This document shows, piece after piece, positions 23,481 to 31,375 of a DNA stretch of 64,000 nt. The stretch spans positions 1 through 64,000 of the forward strand of contig NZ_CP188297.1 in the NCBI RefSeq assembly GCF_050030965.1, read 5' to 3'. A model generated the notes under the pieces. The model saw only the letters and a program-made list of their open reading frames with translations, was not told where the DNA came from and made no database searches. The DNA is from Glutamicibacter sp002979865. Lineage in GTDB: Bacteria; Actinomycetota; Actinomycetes; Actinomycetales; Micrococcaceae. How positions within the stretch are numbered: the stretch's first letter is position 1; every line of letters begins with the position of its first letter. The position numbers and the translations under genes were made by a program.

Positions 23481-24745
23481 CAGGCACGCACCGGAGGCCG
23501 GACGGATGCCCCGGCCGGACGCAGGGCAGCCGTGGCGTTGAAGTCGTCGGCGGCCACGCTGCCGCGCATCCGCGCGGCCAGCCGGGAGAACTTGTACCGG
23601 GCAAAGCGGGCGGCGGCCAGGGTGTACTCCGCGCCCAGCCGGTTGCGCCCCTGGCCCTGGGCCAGCACCTGGCGGTAGAACTGCACCTGGCGCCGGGCCG
23701 ATGCCTGGAGCGAGAAACGCTCAACCACCACACGGCGCGCGAAATCGCCCAGGCGCTGGCGCAGCGCCGCATCGGCCAGCAGCGGGCGCAGCTGGGCTTG
23801 GAGCGCATCGGCCCCCTGCCCGCTGCCCGCTCCTGCCCCGTACCACCCCTGGAAGAGGAATCCGGGCAGGGAGGATTCATCCACAACGCGCCAGAACCCG
23901 CTTTCGCCCTGGACCACCGCCGGCTTGCCGAAGGCCATGGCCCGCAGGATCGAGCCTCCCATGCCCAGGACGATATCCGCCTTCTGGTAGACCCAGCGCG
24001 GATCCTCCAGTTCCCCGGTGAGCACCACGCGCAGCTGGCCGGCGCGCCTGTTGGCCTCGTCCGCGGCGGCAGCCACCTCGCCGGCCGCCGGGCCGCCGCC
24101 GGCAATCACCAGCTGCACCGGTTCCCCGCCCGGGATGCGCCCGATGACCTCGATGGCCCGCAGGATTCCCTCGAGCTTCATTTCGCGGGCCAGCCGCGAG
24201 ACGATCGCGATGGTCAGCCCGCCGCCGTGGATCCCCCAGCGCTGCGACATCTCGCGCACCGGCAGTTCAAGGCCCGGCCGGTTCAGCCGCGTGTCGATGG
24301 GCGGTTCCATCAGTTCCACCAGGGCGCGTCCGAATTCCCGTTCCGCCGCGGCGATCTGCTCCGTGCCCACCAGCAGCGGGGTGTGCGTGGGAATGAAGGG
24401 GGCCACGGACATCGACAGCACGGTGCTGACCGCCGTGGCCGGGGCATTGAAGCACGCCAGTTCCGCTTCCAGGCTCGGAGGCCACTCATAGCCGTGGACG
24501 ATGTCGATGCCGCGCTGGGCGATGGCCTGTTCCAGGGCGCTGACCACCTTGCGGCTTGGACGGCGGCCCGGCTCGGGCAGCTCGATGAATTCCAGGCCGA
24601 GTTCGCCCACCTTGGCGCGCAGGCTGCCGTGCTGCCCGGCAACCGCCACATCGTAGCCCAGGTCCTTGACGGCCGCTGCCAGCTCGATGGCGTTCAGCTG
24701 GCTGCCGCCCAGGTTCATGTCGTGCGGGTAAACCAGGATCTTCAT
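23480..24745 (-). CDS. Glycosyltransferase family 4 type
   Basis: A 421-residue GT-B transferase. ATG 24745 is chosen because GGAGG lies seven bases upstream and because the product then begins MKILVYPHDMNLGGSQLNAI, the glycine-rich acceptor loop found at GT4 N-termini. Later segments are LTIAIVSRLAREMKLEGILRAI, VQLVIAGGGPAA and VYQKADIVLGMGGSILRAMAFGKPAVVQ, the E-x7-E-like donor region of the family. Upstream in-frame sequence lies within the flippase gene and is not coding in this frame. It overlaps the flippase stop by four bases (ATGA) and the next transferase by one. Confidence 0.9.
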   Translation of the reverse strand: MKILVYPHDMNLGGSQLNAIELAAAVKDLGYDVAVAGQHGSLRAKVGELGLEFIELPEPGRRPSRKVVSALEQAIAQRGIDIVHGYEWPPSLEAELACFNAPATAVSTVLSMSVAPFIPTHTPLLVGTEQIAAAEREFGRALVELMEPPIDTRLNRPGLELPVREMSQRWGIHGGGLTIAIVSRLAREMKLEGILRAIEVIGRIPGGEPVQLVIAGGGPAAGEVAAAADEANRRAGQLRVVLTGELEDPRWVYQKADIVLGMGGSILRAMAFGKPAVVQGESGFWRVVDESSLPGFLFQGWYGAGAGSGQGADALQAQLRPLLADAALRQRLGDFARRVVVERFSLQASARRQVQFYRQVLAQGQGRNRLGAEYTLAAARFARYKFSRLAARMRGSVAADDFNATAALRPAGASVRPPVRA

Positions 24746-26229
24746 GATGTTTCCTCCAACGTTTTCGCCCGGGCAATCCCCCGGAGGCTGGCCAGGTCCT
24801 CTCGGCGCAGGTAAATGAGCCCGGCCATGGTGGCCAGGCACAGGCCGCCCACGGCCAGCAGGCCCAGCAGGGCATTTTCTATGGACGCCACCAGCATCCA
24901 GCCCGCGGCTCCCAGCCCCAGGCCGGCCAGCACCGGCAGCCATAGGCGGGCGGACAATGCGCCCAGCCCGATGCCCAGGGAGCGCAGATTCCACAGGTAC
25001 AGGGGCAGCATCACGGCAAAGGCCACGGCCGCTTGCACCGCCGCCACCCCGGCCAGACCGCCGAAGCGGGCTCCGGCCAGCAGCGAGGGGATCAGCACGA
25101 GCAGCCCGATGACCTGGATGCGCAGGATCGCCGTGGTGCTGCCGATCACCACGATGCAGTCGTAGGCCAGTTCGCAGAAGACCTTGGACAGCGCGGCAAT
25201 GACCAGCCAGCTGAGCACCGGCGCCGCTTGGCTCCAGGGATCGCCGTAGACGAAGCGGACCAGCGGCTCGGCCGCCACTGCCAGCGCAATGAATGCCGGG
25301 ATCGTGGCGCAAGCGACAATGCTGGATAAGGCGATGATGAATTTCTTCAGCCCGGCGAAATCCTGCGCCAGCGCGGCGAAGGTTGCCGGCGCAACGCGCC
25401 GCAGCGGCTGGGAGACAATCGACAGCGGCCAGCTGGAGAGATTGAAGGCCAGCACGTACAGCCCCAACGCGATCGGCCCGAGCATGGCACCGGTGGCCAG
25501 CTGGTCCGCGTAGCCGATGGCGAAGACGATCATGCTCGAACCGGCCAAAGGCAAGCCGAATTTCAGCAGCGCCCCGGCCGATGCCTTGTCCCACCCGAAG
25601 CGGTAGGGCAACGGCGAGGCCCTGAGGAACATGATGGCGGAAATGATCCCGCCCAGCAGCCGGCCGATGGCCAGGGCCATCGCCCCGAATCCAGCCAGGG
25701 CCAAGACCACCGAGCTGATGGCTCCCACCCAGACGTTGACCTGGTCGATGCCCATCCGGGTGCGTTCCGCGAATTCCCTTTGCAGCAAAGCGGCCGGGGC
25801 CGCCACCGCCCCATTGACCAGCACCGAGACGATCAGCAGCCTCAGTACCCAGGTGGCCGAGGCATCGCCCATCAGCGCGGTGAAGGACGGGGTGGCAAGC
25901 CACGCAACGGCGCAGAAGATGGTGCTGCCGATCACCGAGATCGTATTGACCGTGGGGGCAATCACTGCCGGATCGCCGGGCCACCGCACGATGGCCAGGC
26001 TGACCCCGAGCTCGTTGAAGCTGAGCACAGCCATCAGGGCCACCAGCGCGATGGCGAAGGTGCCGAATTGCTCCGGTCCCAGGATCCTGGCCAGCACAAT
26101 GCCGATGCCCAGGGTGCCCAGGCGCGAAACCAGCGTATTGCCCAAGGACCAGGCAAAGGCTCCCGAAGAGGTCAAGGCGCGTGCGGCCCGCGGGATCTTC
26201 GGTTCCCGCAGTGCTCCTTCCCCGGCCAT
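24742..26229 (-). CDS. Polysaccharide flippase, Wzx/PST type
   Basis: A 495-residue integral membrane protein with about twelve to fourteen hydrophobic segments. FAWSLGNTLVSRLGTLGIGIVLARILGPEQFG near the N-terminus is a typical opening of the polysaccharide-synthesis (MATE-like) exporter family, followed by FNELGVSLAIVRWPG. Such proteins move undecaprenyl-pyrophosphate-linked repeat units across the membrane for Wzy polymerisation. ATG 26229 lies two bases after the stop of the aminotransferase gene, and a longer upstream extension would overlap that gene. With the Wzy and Wzz-like genes at the end of the same operon it defines a Wzx/Wzy-type pathway. Confidence 0.93.
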   Translation of the reverse strand: MAGEGALREPKIPRAARALTSSGAFAWSLGNTLVSRLGTLGIGIVLARILGPEQFGTFAIALVALMAVLSFNELGVSLAIVRWPGDPAVIAPTVNTISVIGSTIFCAVAWLATPSFTALMGDASATWVLRLLIVSVLVNGAVAAPAALLQREFAERTRMGIDQVNVWVGAISSVVLALAGFGAMALAIGRLLGGIISAIMFLRASPLPYRFGWDKASAGALLKFGLPLAGSSMIVFAIGYADQLATGAMLGPIALGLYVLAFNLSSWPLSIVSQPLRRVAPATFAALAQDFAGLKKFIIALSSIVACATIPAFIALAVAAEPLVRFVYGDPWSQAAPVLSWLVIAALSKVFCELAYDCIVVIGSTTAILRIQVIGLLVLIPSLLAGARFGGLAGVAAVQAAVAFAVMLPLYLWNLRSLGIGLGALSARLWLPVLAGLGLGAAGWMLVASIENALLGLLAVGGLCLATMAGLIYLRREDLASLRGIARAKTLEETS

Positions 26230-26231
26230 GG

Positions 26232-27359
26232 CTACAGGGCCCCGGACAGGGCGTCGGCCACGCGCTGCTGCTGCTCGGGCGTGATATGCGGATACAGCGG
26301 CAGGGAAAGGATCCGCGCGGCGGCCCGCTCGGCCACCGGGAAGTCCCCTTCCCGGTAACCCAGGTGCGCGAACGCCTGGGTCAGGTGCACCGGCTGCGGA
26401 TAGTGGATTGCCGCTCCGATGCCGGCCGCGTTCAGCTGGTGCAGCACCCGGTCGCGGTCCGGCACCCGCACCACATACAGGTGCCATGCGTCCTGGTTGC
26501 CCGGTGCCTGCACCGGCAGCTGCACCCCGGGCAGCCCGGCCAGCAGCGCGGCGTAGCGCCCGGCGGCCTGCCGGCGCGCGGCGTTCCATCCGGCCAGCCG
26601 TTCCAGCTTGGCGCTGAGCACCACCGCCTGGATGGCATCGAGCCGGGAGTTGCGCCCGATCGCCTCGTGCTCGTACTTGACCCGGCTGCCATGGGCCGCG
26701 AGCAGCCTGACCCGGGCGGCGAGCCGGGCATCAGCGGTGAGCACGGCCCCGGCATCGCCGGCGGCGCCCAGGTTCTTGCCCGGGTAGAAGCTGGTGCCGG
26801 CGATATCCCCCAGGGTGCCGGCGCTGCGCCCGTGGCGGGTGGCGCCCTGGGATTGGGCGGCATCCTCGATGATCCTGGCCCCGCACGAGCGCGCGATCGG
26901 TTCCAGCTGTTCGACGAAGGCACTCTGGCCGTAGAGGTGCACCGGCATGATGGCCTTGGTCCGCCTGGTTACGGCCGCGGCGACGGCCGCCGGATCAATG
27001 AGCAGGTACTGCGGATCCACGTCCACCAGCACCGCGCGCGCCCCGGCCAGGTGGATGGCCTCGGCGGTGGCAATGAAGGTGTTGGCCGGGATGATCACCT
27101 CGTCGCCTTGGCCGATGCCGCAGGCGCGCAGCGCCAGCTCCAGCGCGTCGGTGCCGTTGCCCACGCCCACGCAATGCCCGCCGCCAAGGAACGCGGCATA
27201 CTGCTGCTCGAAGCCGGCCACGGCGGCACCGCCGATGAACGCGGTTTCGGCGAAGATCCGGGCCAGCCCGGCATCCACGGCGCCTTGGACCTCGCGCTGC
27301 TGCGCTGCGAGGTCCACCAGCGGGATATGCCGCTGCGTTGCGGTTCCAGTCAATGCCAT
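26232..27359 (-). CDS. DegT/DnrJ/EryC1 sugar aminotransferase, WbpE/WlbC-like
   Basis: A 375-residue PLP enzyme. The N-terminal IPLVDLAAQQREVQGAVDAGL is typical of the WbpE/WlbC group, which aminates UDP-2-acetamido-3-keto-glucuronate at C3. NGTDALELALRACGIG contacts the cofactor phosphate, VHLYGQSA and EDAAQSQGA hold the aspartate pairing with the PLP nitrogen, and SFYPGKNLGAAGDAG carries the Schiff-base lysine. ATG 27359 is used, with AAGGA upstream at somewhat long spacing; an upstream GTG at 27425 is possible but unlikely. With the Gfo/Idh dehydrogenase and the WbpD-like acetyltransferase it could make a diacetamido-uronic acid donor. No UDP-GlcNAc 6-dehydrogenase is in the window. Confidence 0.9.
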   Translation of the reverse strand: MALTGTATQRHIPLVDLAAQQREVQGAVDAGLARIFAETAFIGGAAVAGFEQQYAAFLGGGHCVGVGNGTDALELALRACGIGQGDEVIIPANTFIATAEAIHLAGARAVLVDVDPQYLLIDPAAVAAAVTRRTKAIMPVHLYGQSAFVEQLEPIARSCGARIIEDAAQSQGATRHGRSAGTLGDIAGTSFYPGKNLGAAGDAGAVLTADARLAARVRLLAAHGSRVKYEHEAIGRNSRLDAIQAVVLSAKLERLAGWNAARRQAAGRYAALLAGLPGVQLPVQAPGNQDAWHLYVVRVPDRDRVLHQLNAAGIGAAIHYPQPVHLTQAFAHLGYREGDFPVAERAAARILSLPLYPHITPEQQQRVADALSGAL

Positions 27360-27434
27360 TGCGCAATTCCTTGCTTCGAAAGTATGTGGCGGGCCAACGG
27401 TGGCGTGCCCGGTGCGCGGTGCCATGCCGCGCCC

Positions 27435-28070
27435 CTAGCCCGCGGCCCGGGGGCCGTAGAGCTTGCGCGCCGGGGATCCGGCCCAGGTCTCGCCGGCCGG
27501 GATGTCCTGCAGCAGCGCCGAGCCCATGCCCAGCACCGCATCAGCGCCCAGCGACAGGTTCTCGCGCACCGTGGCGTTGGAGCCGATGTACACCCGGTCG
27601 CCCAGCTGCACGTTGCCGGCCAGCGTGGCCCCGGCGGCCAGGGTGGAGTAGTCGCCCAGCCGGTCGTCATGGGTGAGCATCGCATGGGGCATCAGCACGC
27701 AGTGCCGCCCGATGGACACATCGGCGGTGGCCACGCACCCGGCCAGCACGATGCATCCCGGAGCCAGGCGCGTGCCGGCCCCGAGGAACGCCGAGGCATG
27801 CGCATGCGTGGCATAGCGCGAGTCATCCAATGCCAGCCGGCCGGCGATCGCAGCCCGGTGCCGGCCCTGCCCGGCGCAGAGCAGCAATTGCTCGGTGCGC
27901 CCCGCGGCCATGTCGAGTCCCCCCAGGACCCGGACCGAGCCCATCATGCTCCCGTGCAAAGCCGTATTGTCATCGAGCACGCCGGCCACCTCGTGGTCCC
28001 CGGTGGACTCGATCGAGGCCAGGGTTTCGCGCGCCAACCCGCTGGCGGCCAGCAGGAGTATCCGGGCCAT
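27435..28070 (-). CDS. NeuD/PglD-family sugar O/N-acyltransferase
   Basis: A 211-residue protein with the two-part plan of NeuD/PglD enzymes. An N-terminal small Rossmann-like domain (MARILLLAASGLARETLASI, VAGVLDDN) binds the nucleotide sugar. A left-handed beta-helix follows (FLGAGTRLAPGCIVLAGCVA to MGSALLQDIPAGETWAGSPA), containing the catalytic histidine region PHAMLTHDDRLGDY. Such enzymes acetylate the 4-amino group of UDP-amino sugars. The start follows the stop of the DegT gene at 28072 by one base, so it probably acts on that enzyme's product, as PglD acts on the PglE product. Confidence 0.86.
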   Translation of the reverse strand: MARILLLAASGLARETLASIESTGDHEVAGVLDDNTALHGSMMGSVRVLGGLDMAAGRTEQLLLCAGQGRHRAAIAGRLALDDSRYATHAHASAFLGAGTRLAPGCIVLAGCVATADVSIGRHCVLMPHAMLTHDDRLGDYSTLAAGATLAGNVQLGDRVYIGSNATVRENLSLGADAVLGMGSALLQDIPAGETWAGSPARKLYGPRAAG

Positions 28071-28071
28071 G

Positions 28072-29226
28072 TCACTCGCCGCCGGCGGCGGCCAGCGCCT
28101 GCGCGAGCACGCTGGCGATGACTCGGTCTTGCTGCTGCTCGTCCAGCTGGTGGTAGAGCGGCAGGATCAGCGTATTCGCGGTGAGCCGCTCGGTCACCGG
28201 CAAGGCGGTGGTGGTCCCCGAATGCCCGGCGTAGGCCGGCTGCAGATGCGAAGCCATGATGCCGCGGCGGGCGGAAATGCCATCGGAAGCCAGCTGCGCC
28301 AGCAGCCCCTCGCGGTCCACCGGGAATTCCGGGCCCACTTCGAGCCAGAACGACTGGTAGTTCGAGGTCCCGTACCCCGGATCGGTGACGCACCTGAGCC
28401 CGGGGATGCCTGCGAAGGCCTGCTGGTAGCGGGCGGCAAGGGCCCTGCGGCGTTCAACCATCGCATCGAGCTTGCCCAGCTGCACCAGCCCCAGGGCTGC
28501 CTGCAGGTCGGTCATGCGGAAGTTGTAGCCGATTTCCCCATAGCTTTCCTGCGGGGCCAGCGTGGAGCTGTGCCGCTGCGCCGCCGAGACATCCATGGCA
28601 TGCTCGCGCAGCTGCCGGGCGCGCTGCGCCCAGCTGGCGTTGCCGGTGGTCAGCATGCCGCCTTCGCCGGTAGTGAGCAGCTTGCGCGGGTGGAAGGACC
28701 ACGCCGAGACGTCGGCGCCGACCCCGGCAGGGGCCCCTTGGTAGGTTGATCCTGCCGCGCAGGCCGCGTCCTCGATCAGCACCAGGTGCAGCTCGTCGCA
28801 CAGCTGGCGCAGCGGTGCCAAATCCAGCGGCATGCCGCCCTGGTCCACCGCGATGATGGCGGCGGTCTTCTCCGTGAGCACCTCGCGCACCCCCTGCGCG
28901 GTGATGTTTCCGGTGGCGGCGTCCACATCGGCGAACACCGGGCGCGCCCCGACATAGGTCGGGGCATTGGCCGTGGCCACGAAGGAGAAGGACGGGACGA
29001 TAACGTCGTCGCCGGCCCCCACCCCGGCCACCAGCAATGCCAGGTGCAAGGCGGTGGTGCAGCTTGAGGTGGCCACCGCGTGCGCCACCTGCTGGTGCTG
29101 CGCGAAGGCTTCTTCGAAGGCGGCGGTGCGCGGCCCCTGCGCGACCCAGCCGGAGGCAATGACCTCGGCTACGGCGTCTATTTCGGCTGTTCCCAGCCAT
29201 GGTTTCATCACGCTGATGCGATCCAT
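28072..29226 (-). CDS. DegT/DnrJ/EryC1 aminotransferase, PglE/LegC-like
   Basis: A 384-residue PLP-dependent aminotransferase. The opening KPWLGTAEIDAVAEVIASGW and the segment CTTALHLALLVAGVGAGDDVIVPSFSFVATANA are typical of enzymes that aminate 4-keto sugars (PglE/PseC/LegC group). EDAACAAGSTYQG and WSFHPRKLLTTGEGGML contain the PLP aspartate and the Schiff-base lysine. ATG 29226 is preceded by TTGGGGGAA, six bases upstream; the longer frame to 29673 runs inside the epimerase gene. The pairing with the adjacent NeuD/PglD-like acyltransferase suggests a 4-acylamino sugar. The 4-keto substrate would need a 4,6-dehydratase not obvious in this operon. Confidence 0.88.
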   Translation of the reverse strand: MDRISVMKPWLGTAEIDAVAEVIASGWVAQGPRTAAFEEAFAQHQQVAHAVATSSCTTALHLALLVAGVGAGDDVIVPSFSFVATANAPTYVGARPVFADVDAATGNITAQGVREVLTEKTAAIIAVDQGGMPLDLAPLRQLCDELHLVLIEDAACAAGSTYQGAPAGVGADVSAWSFHPRKLLTTGEGGMLTTGNASWAQRARQLREHAMDVSAAQRHSSTLAPQESYGEIGYNFRMTDLQAALGLVQLGKLDAMVERRRALAARYQQAFAGIPGLRCVTDPGYGTSNYQSFWLEVGPEFPVDREGLLAQLASDGISARRGIMASHLQPAYAGHSGTTTALPVTERLTANTLILPLYHQLDEQQQDRVIASVLAQALAAAGGE

Positions 29227-29255
29227 GATTTTTCCCCCAAAAAATCGTTGTCCGC

Positions 29256-30278
29256 TTACTTGCTGGCGCCGATTGGCTTGTGCAGTGCCCGGCCTGCGGC
29301 GACTTCCTCGCGCAATGGCTTCCACCATTCCACGAGCGCCCGCAGTCCCTCTTCCAACCCGATGCGGGCTTCGAAGCCCAGGTCCTCGCGCGCTGCGCTG
29401 GTATCTGCCAGGCGGCGGACCACCGAGTTCACCGCCCGTTCCGGCCCGTATTCGATGGGCAGATCCGAATCCATGGCAGCCAGCAGCGTCCGGGCCAGTT
29501 CCGCCAAGCTGGTTTCCGTGCCGCTGGCCACGTTGTAGACGCCCTCGGCGACCGGGCTGCTGGCGGCCAGCAGGTTGGCCCGGGCGATGTCCTGGGAAAC
29601 CACGAAGTCCATGGTCTGCGAGCCATCGCCGAAGATCAGCGGCGGCAATCCATCGGCAATGCGTTCCATCCACCGCACCAGCACCTCGGTGTAGGCGCCG
29701 TGCACATCCATGCGCGGCCCGTAGACGTTGAAGTAGCGCAGCATCACGTAGTCGATCCCGTACATGGCGCGGAAGGACTTGAACAGCCCTTCGTTGAAGG
29801 TCTTGGCCGCCCCGTACAACGTGTCGTTATTGTATGGGTGGTGGCGTTCTGCGGTCGGGAATTCCTCGGCCATCCCGTAGACCGAAGCGCTCGAGGCCGC
29901 CACGATCTTCGGGACCTTGGCTGCCACCGCGGCTTCGAGCACATTGAAGGTGCCATTGACCATGACGTCCACGGCCAGGCGCGGTTCCGCGGCGCACTGG
30001 GTGATGCGGATGGCCGCCTGGTGGAAGACCATGTCCTTGCCCGCCATCACTTCGCGCACCAGCACGCGGTCGGCGATATCCCCCACATAGAGGGTCACCC
30101 GCCCGCTGGCCAGCGCGTTGGCGAGATTGCTCCGACGCCCGCGCACCAGGTTATCCAGCACATCGACATGCGCGGCGCCTGCGGCCAGGAGCTGGTCGAC
30201 AATTTCTGACCCGATGGTGCCTGCACCACCGGTGACAAGGAATCGCTTCCCGGCCAGGTTTTCAATGTTTCCGCTCAT
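29256..30278 (-). CDS. NAD-dependent epimerase/dehydratase (extended SDR)
   Basis: A 340-residue extended SDR enzyme acting on a nucleotide sugar. KRFLVTGGAGTIGSEIVDQL is the NAD-binding glycine motif (TGGAGTIG), SSASVYG supplies the serine and YGAAK is the catalytic Tyr-x-x-x-Lys. RYFNVYGPRMDVHGAYTEV and DGSQTMDFVVSQDIARA are typical of UDP-glucose/GlcNAc 4-epimerase-like enzymes (WbpP/GalE group). It could instead be the dehydratase that feeds the neighbouring 4-aminotransferase. The start overlaps the stop of the Gfo/Idh gene (ATGA). The specificity is not decided by sequence alone. Confidence 0.88.
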   Translation of the reverse strand: MSGNIENLAGKRFLVTGGAGTIGSEIVDQLLAAGAAHVDVLDNLVRGRRSNLANALASGRVTLYVGDIADRVLVREVMAGKDMVFHQAAIRITQCAAEPRLAVDVMVNGTFNVLEAAVAAKVPKIVAASSASVYGMAEEFPTAERHHPYNNDTLYGAAKTFNEGLFKSFRAMYGIDYVMLRYFNVYGPRMDVHGAYTEVLVRWMERIADGLPPLIFGDGSQTMDFVVSQDIARANLLAASSPVAEGVYNVASGTETSLAELARTLLAAMDSDLPIEYGPERAVNSVVRRLADTSAAREDLGFEARIGLEEGLRALVEWWKPLREEVAAGRALHKPIGASK

Positions 30279-31375
30279 AGTACGTTCCCCATAACGAGTG
30301 TTTTCCGGTTGCTGGTGGCTTGCGGGATGGAGCCTGCGGCCAGGGACAAGCTGGCATCCTCGAGCACCCTGAGCACCCGCAACGCCGAGGGCCCATCGGT
30401 GGGCGCGGGCCTGGATCCCCTGATGCTGGCGGCGAATTCCGAGACCATCAGCCCCAGCGGCTCGAATTCCGACAGCGCCGGCGACCAGGTATCCCCCAGG
30501 CGGTAGGAAATGGTGGCGCCCTTGCGGTCTTCGCTGTCGGCGCGGATCATTTCCTGGCGTTCCAGATCCACCCCGCGGTCGAAGACCGTCAGCCGCTGCT
30601 GCGGGTTCAGGTCATCCCACACCAGAGTCTTCTTGCTGCCGCCAATGACCATCTGGCGGATCTTGGTCGGAGAGAGCCAGTTAACGTTGATATGCGCCAG
30701 GATGCCGCTGTCCAGTTCCATGGACAGGTAGCCGATGCAGGATTTCCCTGCTCGCAGCGGGTCCGATCCCAAGGCGGTCACGTTGCGGGTGTTCAATCCA
30801 CCGGGAATCACGAAGTCCAGGATGGACAGGTCATGGGGCGCGAGGTCCCAGAAGACATCGACATCCGGCTGGACCAGTCCCAGATTGATCCGCGTGGAAT
30901 CGATGTAGAGGATCTCCCCCAGTTCCCCGGCGGCCAGCAGGTCGCGGATCTTGAGCACCGCCGGCGTGTAGCAGTAGGTGTGGTCCGCCATGAGAATGGT
31001 CCGGGCTTCGGCTGCGGCCTGGACCATCTGGGCTCCGTGCACGCTGTTGTCGGCCAGCGGCTTTTCCACCACCACGTGCTTGCCGGCGGCAATGGCCTGC
31101 ATGGCGATCTGGTGGTGGGTGCGCGCCGGGGTGGCAATGGCCACGGCGTCGATGGCGTGGCTGGCCAGCAGCTCGTCCATCGAGCCGACCACGGCCGGGT
31201 TGCCGGTCTTGCGTGCCAAGGCTTCGGCACGGGCCATATCCATGTCGCAGATGGCCACCAGCTCCCATTCGGTGCTCATCGCGAAATTGCGGGCCAGGTT
31301 CGGGCCCCAGTAGCCGGCGCCGATGACTGCTACGCGCAGCGCCGGGTGGATCAAGGTATCGGGTGCAACACTCAT
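30275..31375 (-). CDS. Gfo/Idh/MocA-family oxidoreductase, WlbA/WbpB-like
   Basis: A 366-residue NAD-dependent dehydrogenase. RVAVIGAGYWGPNLARNF gives the Rossmann G-x-G-x-x-G region, and EKPLADN with a lysine is the hallmark EKP motif of the family. HDLSILDFVIPG carries the conserved histidine of the C-terminal domain. In WlbA/WbpB pathways this type oxidises UDP-GlcNAcA at C3, giving the keto substrate for the WbpE/WlbC-like aminotransferase. That fits the aminotransferase at 26232-27359 and the WbpD-like acetyltransferase at 13906-14493. The ATG shares one base with the stop of the phosphoglycosyltransferase gene. Confidence 0.88.
   Translation of the reverse strand: MSVAPDTLIHPALRVAVIGAGYWGPNLARNFAMSTEWELVAICDMDMARAEALARKTGNPAVVGSMDELLASHAIDAVAIATPARTHHQIAMQAIAAGKHVVVEKPLADNSVHGAQMVQAAAEARTILMADHTYCYTPAVLKIRDLLAAGELGEILYIDSTRINLGLVQPDVDVFWDLAPHDLSILDFVIPGGLNTRNVTALGSDPLRAGKSCIGYLSMELDSGILAHINVNWLSPTKIRQMVIGGSKKTLVWDDLNPQQRLTVFDRGVDLERQEMIRADSEDRKGATISYRLGDTWSPALSEFEPLGLMVSEFAASIRGSRPAPTDGPSALRVLRVLEDASLSLAAGSIPQATSNRKTLVMGNVL

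Noticed and set aside
26181..28121. Long rightward open frame (646 codons)
   Set aside because: It is antisense to the aminotransferase and acyltransferase genes, which have clear motifs, and shows only His/Arg/Gly-rich shadow sequence.
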